Shown here in pieces: positions 16,637 through 24,940 of a stretch of 64,000 nucleotides of DNA. The notes below the pieces were generated by a model, which had not been told where the DNA came from, did no database searches, and saw nothing but the letters and a program-made list of their open reading frames with translations. The first letter of the stretch is position 1; every line of letters starts with the position of its first letter. This stretch comes from Fimbriimonas ginsengisoli Gsoil 348 (GTDB lineage Bacteria > Armatimonadota > Fimbriimonadia > Fimbriimonadales > Fimbriimonadaceae): contig NZ_CP007139.1 in NCBI RefSeq assembly GCF_000724625.1, forward strand, positions 2,480,001 through 2,544,000, written 5' to 3'. The position numbers and the translations under genes were made by a program.

Positions 16637-18087
16637 TAAAGAGGCTTGTATACGAACCAAGAGAATTTTGCTTCGCCCGCAAGGGCGAATAGGCCGAACA
16701 TGACGCCGGTGAAGCCGCCGGCGACCTCGGTGGAGAGCAGGCGGGTGGTTCCTTCCGCTAGCCAGTGGGGCTCTGCCTCTTGGACAAAACCGAGCCGGTA
16801 GGTTTTTGCATTCGCTTGGATGACAAGCTGCACGGGACCCTCAGGAATGGACGCCTCGGCGACGGTCGCGAAGAGGTCCGCCACTCGCCGCCGGACCTGA
16901 ACCTTTCTGCCGGGAACCACCACGACCGAGTAGTGGTGACGCTCGTCGATCAGGACGCAAAGGCCGGCTTCGCCCCGGGTGTCGACGAGGGTCGACACTC
17001 GGACATCGAAATGACGTTGCCGGCGGCCGACCCAGGCGGCTCCGGTCGGGTCGTCCAGAGTCTTCCCCGTGGCCCGCAGGGTCAGGCCGTCCGAGCCGAC
17101 CGACCACGAGGAGGGAACCGGGTTGCCACGGAAGAGCCACTCGAAGCCGAGCGACTCGAAGTTGTCCCGCTCGGGCGGGGCCGGCCAGGGAGACGAGGGG
17201 AGCGAGGGCGCCTTCATTTCGATGCAAACCCGTCCCAGGTCACCGACGATCGGCCAGCCGTTTTCCCAGGCGACTGGAGCGAGGAACGTCTCCCGGCCAA
17301 GGTGATGGACGACCGGATACGACGGCACCGGCCGGATTCCGAGGAGGACCGCCCACCAGGAGCCGTCGGGGGCCTCGACAAGATCGGCGTGACCGACGGT
17401 CTGGATCGGGTCGTCGTAGGTGCGGTGGCGATGGGTTAGGATCGGGTTGCTCGGGCACGGTTCGAACGGTCCCCACGGGGAATCGGATCGGGCAATCGAC
17501 TCCATGTGCCCGAGCTCCGTGCCTCCTTCCGCGAGCATCAAGTAGTACATGCCGCCGATCCGATAGAGGTGAGGAGCTTCGGGATATTTCCCTTCCTTGC
17601 CACTCCAAAGCAGGGCTCGCTCGGACGTGAGCTCGCCCGTTTCGATATCGATCGTGAACTGCTGAATCCCGTCGTTCGATTGCGAGGTGAAGTAGACGGT
17701 CCCGTCCTCATCGAAGAATAGGGACGGGTCGATGCAACTCGTCCGCACCGGAATCGGCTCGGACCACGGCCCCTCGGGCCGCTCGGACCACACATAGAAG
17801 CAGCCGATCTGCGTGTTCGTGGTGATCATATAGAACCGGCCGTTCGCGTAGCGAATCGTCGGCGCGAATATCCCACCCGAGCTAAAAACGCCATCGAGCG
17901 GGAGCTGCGAGGGGCGGTCGAGTACGTGTCCGATCTGACGCCAGTGGACCAGGTCGCGACTGTGGAAGATTGGAACCCCAGGGAAATACTCGAACGAGCT
18001 AGCGACGATGTAGAAGTCGTCGCCCGAGCGGCAGATGCTTGGGTCGGGAGAAAAGCCAGGCAGGATCGGATTGGTAAAGGTCCTCAT
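16636..18087 (-). CDS. Glycoside hydrolase family 43 beta-xylosidase-like enzyme
   Basis: This 483-residue protein has a five-bladed GH43 catalytic domain followed by a C-terminal beta-sandwich (about residues 310-483). NPILPGFSPDPSICR gives the general-base Asp at position 15, CIDPSLFFDEDG the pKa-modulating Asp at about 120, and KYPEAPHLYRIGGMYYLM the general-acid Glu at about 170. TVGHADLVEAPDGSWW is a block typical of the subfamily of beta-xylosidases and alpha-arabinofuranosidases. There is no signal peptide, so it probably acts on imported oligosaccharides. It is convergent with the GH38 gene. Confidence 0.94.
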   Translation of the reverse strand: MRTFTNPILPGFSPDPSICRSGDDFYIVASSFEYFPGVPIFHSRDLVHWRQIGHVLDRPSQLPLDGVFSSGGIFAPTIRYANGRFYMITTNTQIGCFYVWSERPEGPWSEPIPVRTSCIDPSLFFDEDGTVYFTSQSNDGIQQFTIDIETGELTSERALLWSGKEGKYPEAPHLYRIGGMYYLMLAEGGTELGHMESIARSDSPWGPFEPCPSNPILTHRHRTYDDPIQTVGHADLVEAPDGSWWAVLLGIRPVPSYPVVHHLGRETFLAPVAWENGWPIVGDLGRVCIEMKAPSLPSSPWPAPPERDNFESLGFEWLFRGNPVPSSWSVGSDGLTLRATGKTLDDPTGAAWVGRRQRHFDVRVSTLVDTRGEAGLCVLIDERHHYSVVVVPGRKVQVRRRVADLFATVAEASIPEGPVQLVIQANAKTYRLGFVQEAEPHWLAEGTTRLLSTEVAGGFTGVMFGLFALAGEAKFSWFVYKPL

Positions 18088-18359
18088 CTTCGCAATCGGG
18101 AAAGAGTTATATTTAACCGTAAATCATGATGCGCAATCGTTGCCGCTTTCCCTGGTGCTCAGCGGCTTCCATGGTCGAACCGTAGCCCGCTGGAGTGGAG
18201 GGGCAGTCCGGATAACGCAAAGCGTTGTAGCCGCAGGTTGGCTCGTACCTGCGCGGCAGCCCCTCAACGATGCGAATGTTTGGTCAAAGGGCGAAACGCT
18301 CTCGCGCAGGTACGAGCCAACTTGCGGCTACACGGCTTCGCCGTAGAGGCTAGCTGACA
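18088..18359. repeat. Intergenic repeat region with a 30-bp inverted repeat
   Basis: Arms at 18226-18255 and 18303-18332 are complementary at 29 of 30 positions and are separated by 47 bp. The same 30-mer (CGCAGGTACGAGCCAACC core) recurs at about 27771-27800, followed there too by a small hairpin of the type CACGGCTTCGCCGT. No coding frame is credible here. Confidence 0.8.
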
Positions 18360-18917
18360 CTAAAATTGGGCGGTTAGCATCATCCCCGCGGACCGGCCAT
18401 CGATCCAGGGGGTGAGGAGGAGGCCGCGGTTTCGGGAGAGCTCCAGCCTGGCCGTGGCAAACCCGAGGGCGGCTCCGCCGAGGACGTCTAACGGACGATG
18501 TCGGCCCTCCCAGAGACGGGAGAGCGAGATAACGGTGGCGCCGGCGTACCAGAGGGGGGCTTCGCGCGGATGGAAGTCGGACTCCATGGTGGCGACGGCG
18601 AAAGCGGCGGTAGCGTGTTCGCTGGGGAAACTGTCGCGCTCGCCGGTGTCGGGACGGGGGACTCTGGTCAGCCGCTTCAACCCTTCGGCGAGGAGAACCG
18701 CCGAGAGCCCTGAATCTGCGGTGCGAAAGAAATGGTTCTTACCTTCGCTCCCGTCTCGTAGCAGCGGAAGGCCCACGCCGGCGGCGAGGAATAGATAGGT
18801 ACCGGGTCCGGAAGCGAAGTTGGAGGAGGAATCCTGCGCTCGGGCGGTGGATGAAGCCAATACAAGGGATAAGGCCATTGCTCCGCAGGCTAGGGTTCGG
18901 CGGGCGACTGCGCTCAT
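18360..18917 (-). CDS. PAP2-family phosphatase, exported
   Basis: This 185-residue protein has a signal peptide (cut after ASSTARAQ at about residue 28). The three phosphatase motifs of the PAP2 superfamily are present: KRLTRVPRPD (K-x6-R-P), FPSEHATAAF (P-S-x-H, with Glu for Gly), and SRLWEGRHRPLDVLGG (S-R-x5-H-x3-D). It would dephosphorylate lipid phosphates or similar compounds at the membrane or in the periplasm. It stands alone between a repeat region and the sigma factor unit. Confidence 0.9.
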   Translation of the reverse strand: MSAVARRTLACGAMALSLVLASSTARAQDSSSNFASGPGTYLFLAAGVGLPLLRDGSEGKNHFFRTADSGLSAVLLAEGLKRLTRVPRPDTGERDSFPSEHATAAFAVATMESDFHPREAPLWYAGATVISLSRLWEGRHRPLDVLGGAALGFATARLELSRNRGLLLTPWIDGRSAGMMLTAQF

Positions 18918-18957
18918 CGGCCCTTAGACGACGTTCGCCGGAATGAGGTTCCGCTAC

Positions 18958-19290
18958 TCACATTCCTCCAAATTGAAGCGCGCAAGACTGAGTCCCATTT
19001 CGGATTTGGTCAATGGTGGCCGGCAGTTTGCACACCCCCCAACCCAGCAGGAGGAATACCACGATTCCCAAGAGGACGAACATTGCGCCCTTCGTCCATC
19101 TCAACCTCTGATGCTGTCGCAGGCGAATGGCGATCGAATCGTCTTCGCCTCCGAGGGCGGCGGCCATGAGCAGTCCGACCCGTTGGTAGTCGGCGTGTCG
19201 CTTTCGGGATTTCGCCGAGAAGAGAAAGAGTCGGAGAAACGGGTTGGCGGCTCCGACCGCACACAAAAGACTGAGCTGGTTGCGCTTCAT
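18958..19290 (-). CDS. Small single-span membrane protein paired with sigma factor
   Basis: This 110-residue protein starts at ATG 19290, overlapping the sigma-factor stop (ATGA). It has a polar first half with a basic stretch (SAKSRKRHADYQR) and one clear membrane span (GAMFVLLGIVVFLLLGWGVC) at about residues 72-91. The gene order and topology (cytoplasmic N-terminus, one span, short outer tail) fit an anti-sigma factor. However, there is no recognisable zinc-binding or other anti-sigma domain, so this role is an inference from position. Confidence 0.7.
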   Translation of the reverse strand: MKRNQLSLLCAVGAANPFLRLFLFSAKSRKRHADYQRVGLLMAAALGGEDDSIAIRLRQHQRLRWTKGAMFVLLGIVVFLLLGWGVCKLPATIDQIRNGTQSCALQFGGM

Positions 19291-19937
19291 CGTCGCACCT
19301 CCCAAGATTCCGCGGGAGCTGAGCTGAGCAGTTTCTCTCGAGCTTCCTCGTGGGCTCGGTAGAACTGGTATTTGACCGTGTTGAGGTTTCGATTCAGAAT
19401 CCGGCTGATCTCCGGAAGGCCGAACCCCTCGGAATAGTAGAGGCTCAGTAACTCGCGCTGCTCGGGCGTGCAGGAATTCCAGTAGCCGCGCATCGCCTCG
19501 CGGAGCTCCACGCTCGCGAACTCGGAAGGGAAGTAGGGGGTGCCGTCCTCGGCCTGAAAAATGTCACCGCAAACCGGACGGCCCCGTTCACGACGCCAGT
19601 GGTCCTGGACGGTGTGGTAGCAAACCGAGTAGAGCCACGTTCGAACGCTACTGTTCCCGTCGAAGGTTGAGAAACCTTGCCAGGCTCTCATCCAGGTCTC
19701 CTGGAGAACGTCTTCACGATCCCGTTCCTGAACCCTACGGGCGATGAAGCGGCGGAGGTAGCTCGAGTTTTCGTCTACGACCAAGCCGAACGCTTCCCGA
19801 TCTCGCCCTTTTGTCCCGCCGAAAAGGGAAGTTTTACGCCCTCCCTGGGAGAGCGCCGCCGGAACCAACATCGCCAAAAAGGCGAAAACCCTCTTTCTTG
19901 AAATAACAACGCCGCTAAACAGGGCTGCAGTATTCAT
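19287..19937 (-). CDS. ECF-type RNA polymerase sigma factor
   Basis: Region 2 is represented by RDREDVLQETWMRAWQGFSTF and SSVRTWLYSVCYHTVQDHWRRERG; region 4 by EQRELLSLYYSEGFGLPEISRIL followed by NTVKYQFYRAHEEAREKL. It directs polymerase to a regulon that cannot be deduced here. The start is uncertain: ATG 19937 (after AGGA) adds an unusual hydrophobic N-terminal stretch (VFAFLAMLVPAALS); a later in-frame start such as the ATG of MLVPAALS or the TTG of LVVDENSS would give a conventional ECF length. It is coupled to a small membrane protein downstream. Confidence 0.88.
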   Translation of the reverse strand: MNTAALFSGVVISRKRVFAFLAMLVPAALSQGGRKTSLFGGTKGRDREAFGLVVDENSSYLRRFIARRVQERDREDVLQETWMRAWQGFSTFDGNSSVRTWLYSVCYHTVQDHWRRERGRPVCGDIFQAEDGTPYFPSEFASVELREAMRGYWNSCTPEQRELLSLYYSEGFGLPEISRILNRNLNTVKYQFYRAHEEAREKLLSSAPAESWEVRR

Positions 19938-20204
19938 GTTCCTAACGTTCGTCGCGCTCGAAGCGAAAGAAGTTGGGCCTTTTGTCGCGACATCCAACTT
20001 TTCTTGAAAGCCAGGCGACTACCCGCGCTGTGATGCTCGGACGCCGTTTCAATACCACTCGGTCGCTCCGAGCTCAGACTCGCGCCGCCGACGCCAGCGG
20101 GCAAGGATGCCCCGAGGTGCCGCCGGCGATTCATTGCAATGGAACGGAGCCCTTTTGAAAGGAGAGCCCCCTTCCCAGGTCCGAAAAACAGGAACGACCT
20201 TCCC

Positions 20205-21257
20205 ATGAAAATCAGTTACAAAGGCTTCGTCATTTCTCTCGCCCTCTCCGCCGCCATTGCCGGCTGCGGAGGTTCGGGCAGCTCGAGCGGTTCGCCGGTT
20301 CCCCCGGCCGAGGTGCATAAGTTTGCGCAGACCAACCTAATTTCCGACCAGCCGGGGGCGGCGGTGCAAGACGCCGACCTCCTCAACCCGTGGTCGATCG
20401 CCTCTTCTGCCAACGGCCCGTTCTGGGTGACCGACAACGCCAGCGGAAAGGCGACGATCTACAACACGGCCGGCGCCAAGCAGGGGCTCGTCGTCAACGT
20501 CTCGGGTCCTCGGAACAACCCGAATTCGCCCGCTACCGGCGAGATCTTCAATTCGACCCCATCGTTCGTCATTCCGGGAGGAGCCCGGTCGATCTTCATC
20601 TTTTCCACTCTCGACGGCGTGATCTCCGCCTGGAGCGGCGGGAACCAGTCGGTGGTGGTGGCAGACCGGTCCGGGAACGGGGCCGGCTACACCGGTCTCG
20701 CTCTCGGCAACGTCGGAGGCAACAACTTCCTTTATGCCACCAACTTCGTCGGCGGAACTGTCGACGTGTTCGACGCCAACTTCGGCTTTGTGCGGTCGTT
20801 TACCGATCCCGGAATACCGCGCGGCTTCACGCCGTTTGGGATCCGGAACATCGACGGCCATCTGTTCGTGACGTACGCGAAGCTCCACGCCGGACGCGGC
20901 AACGGGTTCGTCGACGTTTTCGCAACGGACGGCACGTTGCTTAAGCGGCTCGTGACGGGCGCTGCACTCGACTCTCCTTGGGGCTTGGCCAAGGCCCCGG
21001 ACGGCTTCGGTGGTTTCCATAACGCCTTGCTGGTCGGTAATTTCGGCGATGGACGCATCAATGCGTTCGACATCGACAGCGGCGCCACCCTGGGGGTGGT
21101 TGGCGATGCCAACGGTCGGCCGATCGTCCTCGACGGCCTCTGGGCGCTGACCTTCGGAAACGGGATCGCCGGTGGCTTGGCGGACAACCTTTACTTCACT
21201 GCCGGAATCGGCGGCGAGAAGCACGGCTTGTTCGGCTTCCTTGCCCCGGCTCCGTAA
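20205..21257 (+). CDS. TIGR03118-family beta-propeller lipoprotein
   Basis: This 350-residue lipoprotein has a signal peptide ending in AAIAGC, a lipobox with Cys at about residue 20, then a Gly/Ser linker. The rest consists of repeated blades such as NLISDQPGAAVQDADLLNPWSIA, ATNFVGGTVDVFDANF, TPFGIRNIDGHLFVTYA and LLVGNFGDGRINAFD, characteristic of the TIGR03118 family. The function of the family is not established. ATG 20205 is preferred to upstream starts because it gives the lipobox at the right distance. Confidence 0.9.
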   Translation: MKISYKGFVISLALSAAIAGCGGSGSSSGSPVPPAEVHKFAQTNLISDQPGAAVQDADLLNPWSIASSANGPFWVTDNASGKATIYNTAGAKQGLVVNVSGPRNNPNSPATGEIFNSTPSFVIPGGARSIFIFSTLDGVISAWSGGNQSVVVADRSGNGAGYTGLALGNVGGNNFLYATNFVGGTVDVFDANFGFVRSFTDPGIPRGFTPFGIRNIDGHLFVTYAKLHAGRGNGFVDVFATDGTLLKRLVTGAALDSPWGLAKAPDGFGGFHNALLVGNFGDGRINAFDIDSGATLGVVGDANGRPIVLDGLWALTFGNGIAGGLADNLYFTAGIGGEKHGLFGFLAPAP

Positions 21258-21277
21258 TCGCTCGCCGGGACAGGTAT

Positions 21278-21304
21278 CGGTGGCGCGGGTACCCCGCGCC
21301 ACCG
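21278..21304 (+). terminator. Strong GC hairpin after the TIGR03118 gene
   Basis: CGGTGGCGCGGG at 21278-21289 pairs perfectly with CCCGCGCCACCG at 21293-21304 over a 3-nt loop, 21 bp after the stop codon. No T-run follows, so it may be a transcript-end stabiliser or repeat-derived rather than a canonical terminator. Confidence 0.45.
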
Positions 21305-21390
21305 TTGATGACAAGCGTAGCTTCAACTGGTTTCCATTACAGCTACTGAAATGCTTGGGTACAGAACGAGCGGTGGCTAAACTGAAAGAG

Positions 21391-21882
21391 ATGCTCTACG
21401 TCGCACCGCTCCTTTTCTCTCTTCTCGCGGCTTCACCAAGGCACGTTCAGGAGCCGGTCGTTGGGGCGGCGAATCCGGAGCGCCTCTTCACGAGCCGCGA
21501 CCGGCGGCTCAACGCGAACAAGCAGGTGGTGCTTCACATCGTTCGCGACCTATTGGAGGCAGGGCACTGGAGCGATGCGCCCAAATACCTCTCGAATCGA
21601 TACCTGCAACACAATCCGATGGTGGCATCGGGGCTGGCGCCAGTCATGGCGTTTTTCTCCGGGCGGCCGGAGCGGCCGATTCCTAAGCCTGGCGAGTGGA
21701 AGACCAAGGTGGTGTCGGTTGTTGCGGAAGACGATCTCGTCGTCGTCGCTACGGTTCGCGAATTGCCTCGACCGTCGGGAGCTGGGAGCTACACGACTAC
21801 CTGGTTCGATATGTGGCGGATTCGAGATGGCAAAGCCGACGAGCATTGGGACGGAGCGGAACTCCCCCGCATTTCTCGGTAG
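21391..21882 (+). CDS. SnoaL/NTF2-like protein, probably secreted
   Basis: This 163-residue protein begins with a hydrophobic segment (YVAPLLFSLLAAS) that looks like a signal peptide, followed by a SnoaL-like fold. The features are HIVRDLLEAGHWSDAPKYL, RYLQHNPMVASGLAPVMAF (Y-x-Q-H-N, a family hallmark), and a C-terminal FDMWRIRDGKADEHWD. Proteins with this set are often of unknown function. GTG 21373 is an alternative start adding six residues. Confidence 0.82.
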   Translation: MLYVAPLLFSLLAASPRHVQEPVVGAANPERLFTSRDRRLNANKQVVLHIVRDLLEAGHWSDAPKYLSNRYLQHNPMVASGLAPVMAFFSGRPERPIPKPGEWKTKVVSVVAEDDLVVVATVRELPRPSGAGSYTTTWFDMWRIRDGKADEHWDGAELPRISR

Positions 21883-21888
21883 CCCCGT

Positions 21889-22281
21889 TTAGCCGCGTTG
21901 CCTTGACTCGAGCATGCTCTCGACACCCACGGCTGCGAGTGCGCCTCCGACGTCGATGAGGACGTCGCGCGCGGTTCCAGTTCTCCCTTCGACGAATGTC
22001 TGGTGGAACTCGTCCAAAGCCGCGCCGAGGGTGACGAGCAGGAGAGCGGCTTCGCGATTCCTCCCCGAGTAGCGCAGCAGGGCGTACAGAACGGCGAACT
22101 CCGTGGCGTGCCATCCCTTTACGGGCAGCCACCACGCCTTACCCCAGATCGCCGCCAACCGCTCTCCCCGCTTACCGGGCGCTCGCCGGCGGATCTCCTT
22201 GTCGATCATCTCGCCGTTCACCGACTTGCACGAACTCGCGAAGATCATCGCATACCAGAGAAAGGGAACCAAGCTTCGCAT
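21889..22281 (-). CDS. VanZ-like membrane protein
   Basis: This 130-residue protein has a hydrophobic N-terminus (LVPFLWYAMIFASS) and the VanZ-family C-terminal block TLGAALDEFHQTFVEGRTGTARDVLIDVGG. Three or four membrane spans are expected. VanZ proteins are linked to teicoplanin tolerance in enterococci, but most homologues have no known role. The gene ends 7 bp from the convergent SnoaL-like gene. Confidence 0.88.
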   Translation of the reverse strand: MRSLVPFLWYAMIFASSCKSVNGEMIDKEIRRRAPGKRGERLAAIWGKAWWLPVKGWHATEFAVLYALLRYSGRNREAALLLVTLGAALDEFHQTFVEGRTGTARDVLIDVGGALAAVGVESMLESRQRG

Positions 22282-22389
22282 CGCAAAGGGTGTGGACCTT
22301 TCTCGTAACGTTTGAGTTCGGGCAGCCCCAGGGATGAGGCCGGTGAAGGAGGAAGCTTGGATCCTTCTTCCCAGGCGTCAGACTAATAA

Positions 22390-23451
22390 GTGGTGAGCAG
22401 CGCGGAACGAGCACGGCGGCTGGTGCAGCGGTTTGGCTGGAACAGCACCTGTTACCAGATCGTGAATCCAGGCATCGATCGCTGGTTTTCAGCCGCGGGC
22501 GATTCCGTGGTCGGGTTCGTCAGGCGCATCGGAGTTCGCGTGGTCGCTGGAGCGCCGGTTTGCTCGATCGACCGTCTTCCCAACGTCGTTGAAGAGTTCG
22601 AACGGTGCCGAGCGGGGTGCGTCTGTTACTTCGGCGCGGAGGGGCGGATTCGAGAGCTGCTTGGCGGGCGCCCGGAATATAGCACCGTCGTCTTAGGTGC
22701 GCAGCCGATATGGCGCCCCGAGGAATGGTGTCGGCGCTTCGATGCCGATCCCACGTTGAGAGCCCAACGAAACCGAGCCGCCAACAAAGGAGTCGTCGTC
22801 GTCGAATGGCCCACCGAGAAGGCTACCAACCATCCAGAGCTTTGGCGGTGCTTGCACGAGTGGCTGGAGACAAGGGGGTTGCCCCCCCTCCACTTCTTGG
22901 TCGAACCGGAAACCCTCGGCGGCTTAGAGGGGCGACGCGTCTTTGTGGCGGAGAAGGAAGGCCGCCCCGTCGGCTTCGTCGTCCTTTCGCCCGTTCCAGA
23001 ACGAAGGGGTTGGCTGACCGAGCAGTTCGTGCGAGGACGCGGCGCTCCTAACGGAACCGTCGAGCTCACGCTCGACACCGCTATCCGGGCGGTCGCGGCG
23101 GACGGTGACGAGTACGTCACCATGGGGATCGTCCCGCTCTCCAATCACGGCGTCGGCGCCAGCCACGGCAATCCAGCTTGGTTGCGGGCGCTACTAGCAT
23201 GGGTTCGCGCCCACGGGCGCAGGTTCTATCACTTCGACGGTTTGGACGAATTCAAGTCGAAATTCCATCCCGAAGAATGGGAGCCGATCTACGCAATCTC
23301 CAAGGAGTCTCGATTCTCCTTCCGCACCCTCTACGCCATTGCGGCGGCGTTCACCGACGGTCCACCCGCGCTAGCCGTTGCCAAGGGGTTGGCCAAGGCG
23401 GTTCGTCAAGAGTTTCGCTGGCTCCGGAGATCGTTGGCCGCCGCCGAGTAA
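22390..23451 (+). CDS. DUF2156 (phosphatidylglycerol lysyltransferase C-domain-like) protein
   Basis: This 353-residue protein is a stand-alone C-terminal domain of the MprF/LysX2 type, with no flippase-like membrane part. The GNAT-like double fold is seen in GVRVVAGAPVCSID, RNRAANKGVVVVEW, KEGRPVGFVVLSPVPERRGWLTEQFVR and VTMGIVPLSNHG. FYHFDGLDEFKSKFHPEEWEPIY is the typical closing block. Members transfer aminoacyl or acyl groups; the acceptor here is unknown. The start is one of two consecutive GTG codons (22390 or 22393). The SCO gene follows after 8 bp and may be co-transcribed. Confidence 0.85.
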   Translation: MVSSAERARRLVQRFGWNSTCYQIVNPGIDRWFSAAGDSVVGFVRRIGVRVVAGAPVCSIDRLPNVVEEFERCRAGCVCYFGAEGRIRELLGGRPEYSTVVLGAQPIWRPEEWCRRFDADPTLRAQRNRAANKGVVVVEWPTEKATNHPELWRCLHEWLETRGLPPLHFLVEPETLGGLEGRRVFVAEKEGRPVGFVVLSPVPERRGWLTEQFVRGRGAPNGTVELTLDTAIRAVAADGDEYVTMGIVPLSNHGVGASHGNPAWLRALLAWVRAHGRRFYHFDGLDEFKSKFHPEEWEPIYAISKESRFSFRTLYAIAAAFTDGPPALAVAKGLAKAVRQEFRWLRRSLAAAE

Positions 23452-23459
23452 AATGGGCT

Positions 23460-24296
23460 GTGAGACCTCGCGTTCTCCTCGCTCTCCTCGGGTTGCTTCC
23501 CGCCTTGGCCGCCGCCCAAACCGACTCCCAAATCGCGGTTAACGCCGGCACGATTTCCCGAACCATCGATCACTCCAAAGTGCGTATCGACCAATCGCTG
23601 GGCGCTCAGGTGCCGCTGGATGCCTCGTTCCTCGATCGAACCGGTAAGACGGTGGCCTTCGGCGATCTGCTGGCCGGCAAGCCGGCGCTTGTCCTCCCGA
23701 TCTTTTACAAGTGCAAGGGGATCTGCGGCCTCGAACTGCAGGGCGCGATCGCGGCGATCAAGGGGCTGAAGCAGAGCCGCCTCGGGCGCGACTTCAACGT
23801 CATCGTCCTAAGCATCCATCCCAAAGAGACGCCGGACTTGGCACAAGGGAAGTACGCGTCGACCATCGACGAGGTCGCCTTGCCCGGGACCGAAGGCGGC
23901 TGGAGGTTCCTGGTGGGCGACTGGGCAAACATCCACAAGGTCACCGACACTCTCGGCTTCAAGTACACCTACAACGAAGCGAAAGACGCCATCGACCACC
24001 CATCCGGAGTCATGTTCGTGACTCCGCAAGGTGTCGTGTCGAGCTACATTTACGGGGCGGTTTATACGCCCGAGCAGTTCGAGCGAAACTTCGCCATCGC
24101 CGGCCATTCGAAGGTGGGCGCCAAGGCACAGGAGATCTTCTTCGGCTGTATCCACCTCGACCCGCTCACCGGCAAACGAAGCCTGGTTGTTCAGAACGTC
24201 ATCAAAGTCGCCGGCGCCGCGACCGTGCTGACGCTTGGACTATCGATCTTCGTGCTGTCCGGCAAGGCCCGGTTCCGAAAACGAAAGCCAGCCTAA
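23460..24296 (+). CDS. SCO1/SenC-family copper chaperone-like protein
   Basis: This 278-residue protein has an N-terminal signal peptide (VLLALLGLLPALAAAQ), a thioredoxin-like fold with the copper-binding C-x3-C (YKCKGICG) and the conserved His in DHPSGVMFVTPQG, and a C-terminal membrane anchor (VLTLGLSIFVLSG) followed by a basic tail. SCO proteins deliver copper to the CuA centre of cytochrome oxidase or act as thiol reductases. No oxidase gene is adjacent. GTG 23460 is the only start that gives a proper signal peptide. Confidence 0.9.
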   Translation: MRPRVLLALLGLLPALAAAQTDSQIAVNAGTISRTIDHSKVRIDQSLGAQVPLDASFLDRTGKTVAFGDLLAGKPALVLPIFYKCKGICGLELQGAIAAIKGLKQSRLGRDFNVIVLSIHPKETPDLAQGKYASTIDEVALPGTEGGWRFLVGDWANIHKVTDTLGFKYTYNEAKDAIDHPSGVMFVTPQGVVSSYIYGAVYTPEQFERNFAIAGHSKVGAKAQEIFFGCIHLDPLTGKRSLVVQNVIKVAGAATVLTLGLSIFVLSGKARFRKRKPA

Positions 24297-24412
24297 CCGC
24301 CGTGTGGTACGACACCTCCGGACGCCAGGTGGAAAGGGTCTCGCAGAAGTTGGTGCTCTGGAAAGGGGAACGTAGTGCCGGCGGTAAGGTGCGTTTCAGA
24401 GCTCCGTCGTGG

Positions 24413-24754
24413 TCATCCGCCGCCTAGGTGTTTGGGCAAGTCTCTTGCGCTGTGAAGGATGCGCAATACGTAAACGCCCTCGGGGATTCTCTGATAAATG
24501 ATCCGATGGGCATACGTTGCGCCAGGCCACTTGACGACAACCAAAAACCTCCCTGGTCGTTGGTCGATCGGATTGCCGTATCCGCGGAGTTCGGCGGCCC
24601 GCTGCGCTTCTTCTTTTAGCAGATCGGTATAGCGTTCGGCCTGATCCCAACCCCAATGGCGGGTCGTGTGGGTATGGATCTCCGCGAGGTCAAGGGCGGC
24701 CTCCTCACTGTAGAGGACTAAGCCTTGGGGGTGGGGGCCGCTGCTTGCATCCAT
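24413..24754 (-). CDS. ParE/RelE-family toxin
   Basis: This 113-residue protein has the RelE/ParE fold: LVLYSEEAALDLAEIHTHTTRHWGWDQAERY at the N-terminus and GATYAHRIIYQRIPEGVYVLRILHSARDL at the C-terminus. ATG 24754 overlaps the antitoxin by 37 bp on the same strand; no later start precedes the conserved LYSEEA strand. ParE toxins poison gyrase and RelE toxins cut mRNA on the ribosome; the sequence alone does not decide between them. Confidence 0.88.
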   Translation of the reverse strand: MDASSGPHPQGLVLYSEEAALDLAEIHTHTTRHWGWDQAERYTDLLKEEAQRAAELRGYGNPIDQRPGRFLVVVKWPGATYAHRIIYQRIPEGVYVLRILHSARDLPKHLGGG

Positions 24755-24891
24755 GCCTCGGTTCGCTTCCTGGCCTGCCGGTGGGCTTCTTCTGCACTCA
24801 TGCCCTTGCCAGGCTCATAAGGAGCCACGACGTCGATCGCGGCCAACTCCTCGGGCGTAAGCGTCACCGGCTCCTTAACTTTTTCGATCAT
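24718..24891 (-). CDS. Antitoxin of the ParE-type module
   Basis: This 57-residue acidic protein begins at ATG 24891 (M-I-E-K-V-K-E-P-V-T-L-T-P-E-E-L). The helical ARKRTEAWMQAA segment near its end probably wraps the toxin. No ribbon-helix-helix motif is obvious, so its DNA-binding ability is unclear. It precedes and overlaps the toxin gene, the standard order. An upstream in-frame extension to 24981 has no family support. Confidence 0.75.
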   Translation of the reverse strand: MIEKVKEPVTLTPEELAAIDVVAPYEPGKGMSAEEAHRQARKRTEAWMQAAAPTPKA

Positions 24892-24940
24892 GGCTCGGCT
24901 CTCTACTTCAATCTTACGCCATTTCAGGTTCAAAGTTACC

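Noticed and set aside
20046-20080. GTTTCAATACC followed by a CTCGG/CCGAG hairpin, resembling a reversed CRISPR repeat
   Set aside because: Only the first eight bases match the reverse complement of the unit at 11339, and no second copy lies within 60-80 nt on either side.
24297-24412. Gap between the SCO gene and the toxin gene searched for a small gene
   Set aside because: Short frames here have no ribosome-binding site or motif; no hairpin of note was found.
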